DNA of 55,392 nt, taken from assembly GCF_014196625.1 (NCBI RefSeq), contig NZ_JACIDZ010000020.1:1-55392 (forward strand), in the 5' to 3' direction. The number at the start of each line of letters is the position of its first letter. Position 1 is the first letter of the stretch. Below are positions 1 to 8,904 of the stretch, in pieces. Below the pieces are notes generated by a model. That model worked only from the letters and a program-made list of their open reading frames with translations, was not told the DNA's origin and did not search any database. The translations under genes and the position numbers were made by a program. The stretch comes from Martelella radicis (GTDB lineage: Bacteria; Pseudomonadota; Alphaproteobacteria; Rhizobiales; Rhizobiaceae).

Positions 1-94
1 AGGAACTTGACCACAACCGCAGATCCGAAACATACCTAGCAGGCGGGTCAATTCTAGGTGGAAACGCCGGGTCAGTTCTCAGTGGCAATCAACA
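1..94. mobile_element. End of an IS21-family element (partial)
   Basis: This is a non-coding terminal segment of an insertion sequence whose body lies outside the window. Two 17-nt near-identical direct repeats sit 24 bp apart at 45-61 and 69-85, both starting GGGTCA and ending GTGG. Such multiple terminal repeats are typical of IS21-family ends. Read from the outside, the tip begins 5'-TGTTGATTGCC at base 94. The boundary is independently supported because phosphoesterase homology resumes at base 95, in frame. The istAB genes are not in the window, so the family assignment rests on end architecture only. Confidence 0.6.
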
Positions 95-538
95 GACTTC
101 GCGCTTCATGGCGCGCCTGCTGCGGCCATGGCGTTCGCCAGAACACGGATGAATGATTATCGCTATATCCGCAAACCACCCCGGTACGGCAAGATCCAGC
201 CATCAGACACGGTGCTCGTTCACGGAGATCATCGGCGCTGGCTGGAGGACCAACTTACAAAGCCGTTTGCGGGCAAGACAGTTGTGGTCACGCATCACTG
301 TCCACATCCGGAGCTGCTGTCAGATATGCCAAGTGAGTTTGATCCGATCTACGGCTCGGATCTTCGGACGCTGATCACGAAGCACAATCCTGATGCCTGG
401 TTGTTCGGGCATACGCATCGTCAGCGTGAAGCCGTTGAAGGCGACACGATCGTTCGCAATGTTTCGCTTGGCTATCCCTCGGAGGTGGAGGCCGGGCAGG
501 AGGCTGAACTCTTGATGCGGGGCATGATCGATGTCTGA
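95..538 (+). pseudogene. Metallophosphoesterase, 5'-truncated by the IS
   Basis: This is the C-terminal half of a calcineurin-like metallophosphoesterase. Reading in frame from base 95 it aligns without gaps to the intact paralogue at 16060-16875, starting at that protein's residue 118 (DF-L-G pattern, then R-M-x-D-Y). It keeps the late metal ligands, THH and GHTH. The first half, with the DxH, GD and GNHD motifs, is missing, so the product cannot be an active phosphoesterase. An ATG at 128 would allow a 136-residue fragment, but it lies inside the conserved domain. The join lies exactly at the inferred IS tip, which points to insertion with loss of the upstream part. Confidence 0.85.
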
Positions 539-685
539 TCTCGCCGGCAGGGCGAAGAGCGACGGTTTGAAGCGAACGACTGATCATTCGGTGGATTCGG
601 CAGAGGATTGGTGATTGTTTGCCGGTCTTGCCGCAGCGATCAGAACGTTTAGTTTGGCACCGACCTCCGATACAGAGCAAACCCC

Positions 686-1411
686 ATGATCGCGTTTCAA
701 ACCCTGCCAGACGACCATCCTGATCTGGCTCTGTCGCCCCTGTTACGCGGTGCTTGCCTGATACTAAACTATGCCGCGGAACATGGCGGGATCGGCTTGA
801 CTGCGACCAAGGCGTTCAAGCGAGACTTCGTAAGGTGGGCGGTGGAGAATTTTGAATGGCCAGGCAAATCAGCCGAAGAGATGTTCCGCTATCAGTCGGT
901 CATCAATGAAGCTGATTTCCCGCCCGTCGATATGTTGCACTTCCTGCTGATCCGCCTCCGTCTGGGCCGCCATTACAAGGGCATGTTCCGCGTAACATCC
1001 GAAGGCAAAGATCTCGCGGCACATCCCGGCCTGCTGTTCAAACGGCTCATATCCTTTTTCGTGCTCAATATTGATCACGCGGCCTATTCCCGCCTCGGTG
1101 AAGGCGTCTTCGGCAATTGGGATGTCTGGCTCAATGTCATGAATGTCGAGATCGAAGACGGGACGAGCGAAGACAACCTGTTCAGCTGCTTTTATGGCGA
1201 GGCAGAGACCGGCAATGACCGGCGCTGGCGTGAAGTTCATGCATTCGGTGCTTGCGTGCTCAAGCCTCTGGAATGGAGCGGCTTGATCACCGCGCAAGAA
1301 CTTCGCGACCAGGATAACAAGCTGGAATACATCGTAACGAAAACAGCCCTGTGGTGCTCAGGCCTGAAACTCGAGACGGACGACCTCGTTCAACCCATGA
1401 CACGGCACTGA
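686..1411 (+). CDS. Hypothetical protein, 241 aa
   Basis: I do not recognise the family. The protein is soluble and mostly mixed alpha/beta in appearance, with no signal peptide or membrane segment. It has a hydrophobic stretch near residues 18-35, a central region rich in Phe, Leu and Arg (residues 80-140), and an acidic stretch around 155-175. It lies just downstream of the IS-truncated phosphoesterase and converges on the exonuclease/helicase operon across a gap of about 130 bp. The ATG at 686 is the first start in a long open frame. Its position inside a defence island makes a defence or accessory role possible, but nothing in the sequence shows it. Confidence 0.6.
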   Translation: MIAFQTLPDDHPDLALSPLLRGACLILNYAAEHGGIGLTATKAFKRDFVRWAVENFEWPGKSAEEMFRYQSVINEADFPPVDMLHFLLIRLRLGRHYKGMFRVTSEGKDLAAHPGLLFKRLISFFVLNIDHAAYSRLGEGVFGNWDVWLNVMNVEIEDGTSEDNLFSCFYGEAETGNDRRWREVHAFGACVLKPLEWSGLITAQELRDQDNKLEYIVTKTALWCSGLKLETDDLVQPMTRH

Positions 1412-1540
1412 GAACGATTGAGGTGCATCCTCCCCGCACGAAACGCCGGCCAACATCCGCATACTGTTGCTCAGAATGGCTGCCTTCGGCAGACCTTGCG
1501 ATTTCACCCTGCAAATTGGCAACCGCCGCGATTCGAGGGA

Positions 1541-2074
1541 TTATCCAGATTGCTGTTGCTCGCGTACCTGCAAGGCCTTGAGCCAGCCCGAAGCCAGGCG
1601 AGCACTGTCGGCGCCGGCCCGATGAGGCACACGCATGCGCTCGAGCTTTTCGTATAGAAAATCCAGGGCAAGGCCATCGAAATGAGTGAAGCTCACAGCA
1701 TCGTAGTCTTCGACGGTGATCGCTGAAGGTGCCCAGCGTGCGGCGCCAAGAAGACGGCTCAGCCAGTCGGTTTCGAGCCTTGGAGCATCGGAAACCAGAA
1801 TAAAGCCCTCGATTTTGGGCATCAGCTGTTGAGCAACGTTTTCAACGGTCGGGGCGGTCTCCAGATCCGACATCGAAATCCCATGCACAGCTTCGCTTTG
1901 CTTCGACCAATCCGCACGATTCCAGACCGATGCTGGTCGTATCAGCGACGACCATGTCTGCACCTGGTTACCTTCAATCCATGATATGCCGACTTCGATC
2001 GGCCAGCTCTCTGCCGAGAGAGACGAGGCTTCGAAATCCAGGGCCATGAGTGTTTCGATATTTTTGCCGATCAT
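1541..2074 (-). CDS. DEDDh-family 3'-5' exonuclease
   Basis: A 177-residue DnaQ/RNase-T-like exonuclease. The four acidic ligands and the general base are visible: D13 and E15 in DFEAS (Exo I), D96 within SDAPRLETDW (Exo II), and H151 with D156 in H-x4-D (Exo III, DEDDh type). The protein is little more than the catalytic fold, with no polymerase or RNA-binding domain. Its start overlaps the stop of the upstream helicase gene by 4 nt (ATGA), so it is the last gene of the four-gene operon and probably translationally coupled. It likely trims DNA or RNA ends made by that machinery. Whether it is an obligate part of the system is inference from coupling only. Confidence 0.85.
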   Translation of the reverse strand: MIGKNIETLMALDFEASSLSAESWPIEVGISWIEGNQVQTWSSLIRPASVWNRADWSKQSEAVHGISMSDLETAPTVENVAQQLMPKIEGFILVSDAPRLETDWLSRLLGAARWAPSAITVEDYDAVSFTHFDGLALDFLYEKLERMRVPHRAGADSARLASGWLKALQVREQQQSG

Positions 2075-4290
2075 CGATTTCGTGCGGTCTGTTGCTGCGT
2101 CGACGCCAGAATTTCAGATGCAAGGCGGATCGCGCCAGTCTCATCCAGCCGGCAGGAAAGCGCATCCTGTTGTAGCAGGTCTGCGCTCAGAAACGGGTGA
2201 AATTTTTCAGACTGTGGTTCTGCCTGTCGGTAGAACAAGGAAAGCCTCTTGCTTTCTGCAATCAAAGCAAGCGCGTCCTCAAGCCTGAGTTTAGCTTCTT
2301 TCGTGCGAACCTCGATAAACCCGTCATAGATCGATGTTTCAAATCCGAAGCCTCCCAGCGCGAGCGCCAGTGTGTTGGTCACGACACTGCCCTTGCGGGT
2401 CGCGATGAGATGGCTATCTTCCCCAGTGGCAATAATGCGGTGGAAACCTGCTTCTGTCAGCGCGAAATTCCCTCGCGCTTCGGCAAGGAGTGCTGCCGCC
2501 TGCTTGCAGAGGTAGATCGGCACGGCTTTGCCTTCCAGAACCTCGAACATCTTCTCCACCACCTGGTTATGGATCTCGCCGGGATCGCCTCCGAACAATG
2601 GCGGCGCACCTGCCTTCGATCTTGTTACAAGAATGACCTTTTCCCTCTCGTGGATCTCGACAATTTCCCATCGCCGTCCCGAAAAGATGATGGTCATGCC
2701 AGGCGCCAGGATGTTGTCGACAGGCAAGGTGCCGAGATCCTTGCCCTGCTCGACAAGGCGAAACTCCTCCGGCGTCTTGAACACGGCGTAAAAGCTGTAA
2801 TGCTCGACCAGTTTCTCGCCCTGTCGGCCAAGGAAAAGCAGGCCGTTGTCGGACTGCTCGATCAGCGCAATGTCTGAACTTCCAATCTGTCGCAACACGG
2901 CGAGGAACAAGGTGGTGTCGACCGCATAAAACGGCCCCTTGCTGCATAGCGTAACGTAAAGACGTTCCGCGCTCGCGCCACCACGCTCGGCAATCACCGC
3001 AAGGATTTGATGAACCAATGTCGAAAGATGAAGCGCTGACGAGCGCGGGGGCTCATACCATTTCTGAAGATAGAGTTCGATCATGGCGATGGCCCGCACC
3101 AGTCCGAGCCGAAACCGGTCAGCAAGGTGACTGCTTTTTTCAAGCCTTGCTTCAATCTGATACTGGCGCAGGATCGAAGGTTGGCCGGCACGGCGGCCAG
3201 ACCGCCCCAGCCGCTGCGCCAGCGATGCAACCGTGAACGGGGCGCCGATCTGCGCGACGCAAGTCACCGAACCGATATCGATTCCGAGTTCGAGCGTGGA
3301 TGTACAAACCGCCGTCGTCGGCAGGCTCGCATCCTTCAGACGTTTTTCGACGAATTCACGGTGTTCCTTGGAAAGAGATGCATGGTGGGGATAGAACTCC
3401 TGCGGAAGTCCCTGAGCCTCGCCGAGCAGGCGCAACCGATCGGCATAGAGTTCAACTTTTCCTCTGGAGCCGGCGAACACCAGATTGTTGGAGCCGCGCA
3501 ACTTCTCGAACAGATGCATGGCGATCGCCGCCTCGGCGGAACGATCATCTTTCGCCGCAACCTCATCCTCAGGCACTTTTCCACCCGTGAGGTAGCCTCT
3601 CAGCTGCACCTGAAATTCCGCGCCACCGCCCGCTGCCTCACACAGAACCACATCATCGGGTGCTTCTCTACGCAGAAAGTGACGAGCAAGACCGGTGTCG
3701 CCGAGCGTGGCGGAGAGGCCGACCCGCCGGATTTGCCGCCCCGTGGCGATTTCCATACGGTTCATCAGGGAGCGGAGTTGAATGCCGCGTTCCGAATCGA
3801 GGAGCGTGTGCAGTTCGTCAAGCACGATTGCCCGCGTTGCGCCAAACAAGGTCGCGATCGAGCTACCGCGGCGAACGAACAGCGCTTCGAGTGATTCCGG
3901 TGTGATCAGCAGAACCCCACGGGGCGCTTTGAGCGCGCGCGATTTTACACCGGAGCCGATATCGCCATGCCAGGGAACAACCGCAAGCTCGGCCTCCCTG
4001 CACATATCCTCAAGGCGCCGGGTTTGGTCGTTGATCAGGGCTTTCAGCGGGCCGATATAGACAAGGTCGAAGCCGTGGTCCTGAGCTGGTTCTTCAAGCA
4101 AGACGTCTGAAATCAACGGCAGAAAAGCGGCTTCAGTCTTCCCTCCTGCCGTTGCCGCGGTGATGATAACATCGTTATTCGTGCCGAGAATGGCGTTAAT
4201 GCCTGCGGTCTGAACCGGTCGCAGCGAGGGCCAGCCCTGCTGCCGTATCCATTTTTGAAGCGGGGGTGCAAGTCGGTCGAAAGCATTCAT
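2071..4290 (-). CDS. sngC: Lhr-like superfamily 2 helicase (Shango SngC-like)
   Basis: A 739-residue SF2 DEAD/DEAH-box helicase. Motif I (ATAGGKT) is at residues 46-52, motif II (DELH) at 158-161, motif III (SAT) near 193-195, and motif VI (QRLGRSGRR) near 365. These are followed by a winged-helix and long C-terminal region as in Lhr/BrxHII-type helicases. It should use ATP to move on or remodel nucleic acid. The start overlaps the stop of the ATPase gene by 4 nt, and its stop overlaps the exonuclease start by 4 nt. The known Shango system comprises a TerB protein, an ATPase and a helicase in this order, which matches here. The symbol is assigned by gene content, not by a database match. Confidence 0.85.
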   Translation of the reverse strand: MNAFDRLAPPLQKWIRQQGWPSLRPVQTAGINAILGTNNDVIITAATAGGKTEAAFLPLISDVLLEEPAQDHGFDLVYIGPLKALINDQTRRLEDMCREAELAVVPWHGDIGSGVKSRALKAPRGVLLITPESLEALFVRRGSSIATLFGATRAIVLDELHTLLDSERGIQLRSLMNRMEIATGRQIRRVGLSATLGDTGLARHFLRREAPDDVVLCEAAGGGAEFQVQLRGYLTGGKVPEDEVAAKDDRSAEAAIAMHLFEKLRGSNNLVFAGSRGKVELYADRLRLLGEAQGLPQEFYPHHASLSKEHREFVEKRLKDASLPTTAVCTSTLELGIDIGSVTCVAQIGAPFTVASLAQRLGRSGRRAGQPSILRQYQIEARLEKSSHLADRFRLGLVRAIAMIELYLQKWYEPPRSSALHLSTLVHQILAVIAERGGASAERLYVTLCSKGPFYAVDTTLFLAVLRQIGSSDIALIEQSDNGLLFLGRQGEKLVEHYSFYAVFKTPEEFRLVEQGKDLGTLPVDNILAPGMTIIFSGRRWEIVEIHEREKVILVTRSKAGAPPLFGGDPGEIHNQVVEKMFEVLEGKAVPIYLCKQAAALLAEARGNFALTEAGFHRIIATGEDSHLIATRKGSVVTNTLALALGGFGFETSIYDGFIEVRTKEAKLRLEDALALIAESKRLSLFYRQAEPQSEKFHPFLSADLLQQDALSCRLDETGAIRLASEILASTQQQTARNR

Positions 4291-5597
4291 CCGAGTTTGA
4301 AGCTGCTCAGTTCGTCATCCGATTGGGGCGCCACACCTGCACCATCTTCAATGTCGCTCATGTCATCGCCGGTGTCATTGGCGATCTCGATCTCCTCGAT
4401 CAGGTCGCTCCACTCCGTGCCCGGATTCTGCTGCAGCACTGCGACAAGATTGACGAAGGCCGTCACCGTGTTGCGCGGTGTCCGGAAATAGGCCTCGCCG
4501 ATCCTTTCGGAACAATGGCGCATGAAGGCTTCGAGCGCGGCATCCGGCAACTGCTGCCCCTCGTCATGGGCAATCAGGTTGACCTTGCTCAGCAACACGA
4601 ACAGGTCTTCAGGCGTCAGGCTGGAAAGCCGGACCACAGGCCCTGAGAGGTCGACCAGGCCATCGCGGGCAAAGCTGTTTTCGGCGAGCCGGGATTGCAG
4701 CGCCTCGTAACTGTAAAGCCCGCGCCGCGTGTTCATCAGGAATTCCGGCGTGCCGCCCATGATGAAGCCGAGATGGCTGGCGCTGCCCTGCAGAACATCA
4801 TTCAATATTCGCAAAATCTGCTCGTAGTTGGCATTGCGCGCCTGAGAGGATGTCAGTTTGAACAGGTTCACCATTTCGTCGAGAGAAACCAGCAGGCCGC
4901 TATATCCCGCCTCGCAGACGAATGCGGACATCAGTTTCAGGTGATCATAGACATTGGCATCATCGATGATGGTGCGCACGCCAAGCGCATTTCGGGCGTC
5001 TGTTCGTGTCGCGAACTCACCACGCAGCCAGCGAAGCGCTGCCGACTTGAGTTCCTCGTCACCGGTCTCGTGTCCCTCCCAGTATTTGCGGATCACTTCG
5101 GCGAATTCGAAGCCGTTGGTCATTTCCTCAAAATGCGCCAGCCGCTCCCGGATCAGTTCGCCTGTCGCCTTGTCCTGTTTTTCCGCATCCCGCTGCAATT
5201 GGCTGACGAAGCGCTCAACGACGCTCGCCATTGCACCACCATCCGGCTTGGTGCGCGAGGACAGGTTCCGCGCCATTTCGCTGTAAAGGCTACGTGCCTG
5301 ACCACCGGTCGCGTGCAGCCGCCGATCAGGCGCAAGATCGGCCGACATCACGATCAGCCCCTTTTCGAGGGCAACGAGGCGGATGAGGTTCAGAAAGAAG
5401 GTCTTGCCGGAGCCGTATTCGCCGATCACGAAACGGATCGCCGAACCGCCTTCCGCGATCCGCTCCATATCCCTGACAAGTTCCTCGATTTCGCGGGCAC
5501 GACCGACCTGGATGTGTTGCAGCCCCAGTCGCGGGACAACGCCCGCCCGCAATGCCTGGATGATCGTGTCGCGTTCCCGTCGCTTTATGGCAGCCAT
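4287..5597 (-). CDS. sngB: DUF2791/BrxD-like P-loop ATPase (Shango SngB-like)
   Basis: A 436-residue P-loop ATPase of the BREX BrxC/BrxD-related DUF2791 group. Walker A is GEYGSGKT (59-66) and Walker B is LLVSLDE (235-241). An arginine-rich region near 310-330 follows the GGTPEF segment and resembles sensor regions of AAA-type enzymes. The C-terminal 40 residues are acidic and probably disordered. The gene begins 10 bp after the TerB gene and overlaps the helicase gene by 4 nt, giving a tight operon. In BREX and Shango this family acts with large partner proteins in phage defence, and its exact activity is not settled. A standalone BREX is unlikely because no PglX, PglZ or BrxL is present. 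Confidence 0.87.
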   Translation of the reverse strand: MAAIKRRERDTIIQALRAGVVPRLGLQHIQVGRAREIEELVRDMERIAEGGSAIRFVIGEYGSGKTFFLNLIRLVALEKGLIVMSADLAPDRRLHATGGQARSLYSEMARNLSSRTKPDGGAMASVVERFVSQLQRDAEKQDKATGELIRERLAHFEEMTNGFEFAEVIRKYWEGHETGDEELKSAALRWLRGEFATRTDARNALGVRTIIDDANVYDHLKLMSAFVCEAGYSGLLVSLDEMVNLFKLTSSQARNANYEQILRILNDVLQGSASHLGFIMGGTPEFLMNTRRGLYSYEALQSRLAENSFARDGLVDLSGPVVRLSSLTPEDLFVLLSKVNLIAHDEGQQLPDAALEAFMRHCSERIGEAYFRTPRNTVTAFVNLVAVLQQNPGTEWSDLIEEIEIANDTGDDMSDIEDGAGVAPQSDDELSSFKLG

Positions 5598-5607
5598 CTG
5601 TTCCCCC

Positions 5608-8600
5608 TTAAGCCGGCAACTGCAATTGCCGGACGATATCGGTATTCAACTCGAAACCTTCGTATTCCTCAATAAGCGCATCGTCGTAGCGCGAGAATGA
5701 CCATTCATTGATCGTTTCCAGTCCACCGGCCGCCATCAGGCCATGCTGACTGGCCAGCATGTTGAATTCCACCTCCGACCACTGATCGCGAGTGACAAGC
5801 TCGATCACGAAACCCGCGTGAACCGGATCGAGGCCAGGCAGAACGTGCTGCTGCACGTCATCATGCGGCTCATCATCGAGATCATCGTCGATATCGGAAG
5901 CAAAGATGGCGCCCAGAACAGAGGAGACGCGTTCGGTATCCTGGCGGATCGATGCAATTCTGCCGCTGTCGAGAAAATCGGGCCGGGCCTCGGCAGGTAT
6001 AGTCTCGCCCGGCTCGGCCGGCTGCGCGCGCAACAGAGTAACCGGTTCATCTGACGCCGAAAGCGCGTGAATGTCGGAGTAGACCTCCGCTTCGGAAATA
6101 CCGAGAAACTTGTAGATCTTCTCGATCGCGGAGACCTCATCGGCTGCGACCACATTGTCGGCGTGAACCATTGCCACAATGGCCCTTCTGATCGCGCCGC
6201 TCTCGGCCGGAGAGACGTTCTGCAGGCTCTTGCGCAGCCCCCTTGCGTCAGGCGGCACGGAAAGTTGCCAGGCAAGATTGGCTGTCAGGCGATTTCGCTC
6301 GGCCTCGTTCAACGGTTTGTCGTCGATCAGGCGTTGCAGGGCCATGCGTTCGGCTGGCGCAATCTCGTTGTCGGCATGCGCGATGAAAGCGCCGACCGTC
6401 AGTTCGGTCAGCGCCTTTTTATATCCGTCGCTGACACTCTCAAGATCGCCGTCAGCTTGCTCAAAAAGCATCACCGGATCGCCGATCTTCGGACCGCGCG
6501 GGGCAAAGCGCGGATCGGGAGAAAAGCCGATGCCGAGCTGTGCAAGGGCATCGGCCGCGCTCACAAGCTGTTTCTTTCCGATCTTGTCAGGAACCGAGCC
6601 TTCCAGTTTGGCGATGAGATCGACCAGTGGTACCAGCCCGCCACCGTCGATGATACCGTGTGCCCAACGCCTGATCTCCTCGAGATCGGCGGAGGGGAAC
6701 AGCGGCCACAGGGCTGGCGGAAGCAAGGCATGCGCTTCGACGCTCCCGCGCCCTTCAGGATTTCGACCGAGATAGCGGCTCAGCTTGTCGAGTTCATCGA
6801 TGGCGTCGTCCGCGATTGACTTTGCCGCGGTAACAGGCGTTCCAAGGCTGGATATATCAGGGATCGGCTGACCGTTTGCTTTCGGAAGGAGCTCAACCTC
6901 AAACTCCGAAGACGCCGCCCGGTAGGTAACCTTGAGGTCGCGTTTGGGCTTGCGGAGCTTAAGCCCGTCCGGATGTTTTTCGTTGAACTTCAGGCCGAAC
7001 AGTGCACGGAACTCCTCCGCACAACGCTGTGCCGGGGTACGTCCGTAACATTCCGGGTGGCAATACCAAAAGCTCAGCAGCTGTTCGGACGATAGTCGCC
7101 CTCCTTCAGCGATTGTCGTGCCCAGCAGGATTTTGACCGGAAGCGGCAGCTCGCCGCTTTCCGACCCGAACGCCAGCTCAAGCGGACGCTCATCCTCCAC
7201 AAATGGAGCCGCGGCTTCCAGAAAAAGGCCAAGATAGCGCCGCGCCGAATGGTTCTCGGAATAGAGCGCCTGAAGACGTTCGACCTCGCGGACTATCTCC
7301 AGCTTTTCAGGCATACCGGGCTTGTCGACGAAGAACCGGCGTTCGAGACCGTAAAAATAGAGAAACATGTAACCGGCGTCATATCGGGCATCGTTACGAC
7401 CCGACGCGAGCCAATCGAGATATGTCCCGCGGGCGATCGGGGACATCTCCGAATAACTCGGCCAATACGGCATGCTCGTCCCAGCGATGTCGCTGCTGCC
7501 CGATGAAGCTTTCAAACCGGGATCGATATATGCCCGGCATTTTTCCTGATAGCGACCAGCCCTTGGCGGTGTGCCGACATAGACCATCCCCGCGATCGTG
7601 CGCCCGGCAATCTTGACGGTCTCTCCGGGCGGAAGCCAGGCGCCCTGCTTTGCAAACCACCCACGATCGGAGGTCTCGCGCTTGCTGGTCAGGCGATCGG
7701 ATCCGGTCTCGGCATGCAGCCCACCAGCGCTTCGCCGGTCAGCGACCGTAGAAGAGGCCGAAACAGGATGGCTTTTTGAAGCAAAGAGACCTGCTGCAGG
7801 ATTGGCATTCGCTAGTCTGAAGTGACTGTCATCTGCTTTGCGCTTCGCAGAGGTTGACGCCGATGTGGCTCCGCCACCGACACGGTTCATTCCAGTGGGG
7901 ACTCCCTTGCTCGACGAAGATACTGCCTGGCGTCCGAGCGGCGCAGTTGAATACGCCGATGCCGAACGATTTGCGGACGCGAAATTGCCCTCGACCGCGT
8001 CGTTTTTCGCATCAGCTTGCGCGATCTTTCTCTTGATACGTCTGCGCCGGAGCCAGATGAAAATCAACAGAGCGGGAATTGCGATTAGAAGAGCGGTCTC
8101 AAGCGGGTCATCTGACGAAGACGTCCCCCTCTCTCCGACGACCGCCTTCGGCACCTCCGTCGGGGCTGACGGCGGAGGCGGAAGAGTCTCGGCGCTATCA
8201 CCGTTTCGCCCTTCCTCCGCAAGCTCCGGCGCAGATGAAGGAGCCGGGCTCTCAAGGGGAGGCGACAGGGCGCTTGTGTCCTCGGCAGGGAATTCCTCTT
8301 TGCTTTCCGACTCGGAATTTCCAAAGGCATCGACCGGCGCCGTCTCTTCTTGGTTTAATGGGGCCGGTTCCTCACTGACAGCCGGGACCGTCGCTATGGC
8401 GGGCGGATCTGGCTCTGACTCTTTCCCGATTGCCGCCTGCGTGGCCGCATCTTGCATGCCGGTTTCCGCCAGGCCGTGATCTGCTTGGAACGCTTTCAGT
8501 GCCGCACGTGTCTTGGGACCATCGATCCCGTCCACCGTCCCCGGCCTGTACCCATTTTCGGTCAGGAAACTCTGAAGTTCTCGAATAGAAAGTTCTTCTG

Positions 8601-8685
8601 CTTTAGCTATCGGCGCGAACCAGATCACCGCGCCAGCGAATAAAACTGCCAGACACTTCCAGAGTTTCGCCCCCACCTCACTCAT
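5608..8685 (-). CDS. sngA: Membrane-anchored TerB-N/TerB/TerB-C protein with peptidoglycan-binding domain (Shango SngA-like)
   Basis: A large 1025-residue protein. Counting from the ATG at 8685 it has a Sec signal peptide (1-29, ending AKA), a PG_binding_1 domain (about 32-88, with DGIDGPKTRAAL), an acidic Pro/Glu/Ser linker (90-195) and one membrane helix (195-212) followed by RRRRIKRK. The rest is a second linker, TerB-N (from about residue 340), a TerB domain (tandem A-H-A-D-N-E type motifs) and TerB-C. The positive-inside rule puts the PG-binding domain in the periplasm and the TerB part in the cytoplasm. A longer frame reaches 8757, but the signal peptide and a GTGGA ribosome-binding site support 8685. 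It heads the Shango-like operon. The envelope-anchored N-terminus is the unusual part. Confidence 0.87.
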   Translation of the reverse strand: MSEVGAKLWKCLAVLFAGAVIWFAPIAKAEELSIRELQSFLTENGYRPGTVDGIDGPKTRAALKAFQADHGLAETGMQDAATQAAIGKESEPDPPAIATVPAVSEEPAPLNQEETAPVDAFGNSESESKEEFPAEDTSALSPPLESPAPSSAPELAEEGRNGDSAETLPPPPSAPTEVPKAVVGERGTSSSDDPLETALLIAIPALLIFIWLRRRRIKRKIAQADAKNDAVEGNFASANRSASAYSTAPLGRQAVSSSSKGVPTGMNRVGGGATSASTSAKRKADDSHFRLANANPAAGLFASKSHPVSASSTVADRRSAGGLHAETGSDRLTSKRETSDRGWFAKQGAWLPPGETVKIAGRTIAGMVYVGTPPRAGRYQEKCRAYIDPGLKASSGSSDIAGTSMPYWPSYSEMSPIARGTYLDWLASGRNDARYDAGYMFLYFYGLERRFFVDKPGMPEKLEIVREVERLQALYSENHSARRYLGLFLEAAAPFVEDERPLELAFGSESGELPLPVKILLGTTIAEGGRLSSEQLLSFWYCHPECYGRTPAQRCAEEFRALFGLKFNEKHPDGLKLRKPKRDLKVTYRAASSEFEVELLPKANGQPIPDISSLGTPVTAAKSIADDAIDELDKLSRYLGRNPEGRGSVEAHALLPPALWPLFPSADLEEIRRWAHGIIDGGGLVPLVDLIAKLEGSVPDKIGKKQLVSAADALAQLGIGFSPDPRFAPRGPKIGDPVMLFEQADGDLESVSDGYKKALTELTVGAFIAHADNEIAPAERMALQRLIDDKPLNEAERNRLTANLAWQLSVPPDARGLRKSLQNVSPAESGAIRRAIVAMVHADNVVAADEVSAIEKIYKFLGISEAEVYSDIHALSASDEPVTLLRAQPAEPGETIPAEARPDFLDSGRIASIRQDTERVSSVLGAIFASDIDDDLDDEPHDDVQQHVLPGLDPVHAGFVIELVTRDQWSEVEFNMLASQHGLMAAGGLETINEWSFSRYDDALIEEYEGFELNTDIVRQLQLPA

Positions 8686-8904
8686 TGCAAGTCCACTTTC
8701 AACGCATTGCTCGGAGTAAGGCCAACATTGCGTTTTTTGACCTCTTCTTGCAAGCACTCCTAAATATAGCGACCTATGACTTTGGCGACAGTCGGCTCGA
8801 TATAGGCCAAGCTGGACTGGTGCAGCCGAGGCGGCGTCTGATACTCGCGATCAAGCTGCCACAACTCCAAAAAGCGCGGCGGTATAAGCGTGAAAGGTGC
8901 ATAA

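Noticed and set aside
5608-8685. BREX system
   Set aside because: A BrxD-like ATPase and helicase are present, but PglX, PglZ, BrxA/B and BrxL are absent and a TerB protein is present, which fits Shango better.
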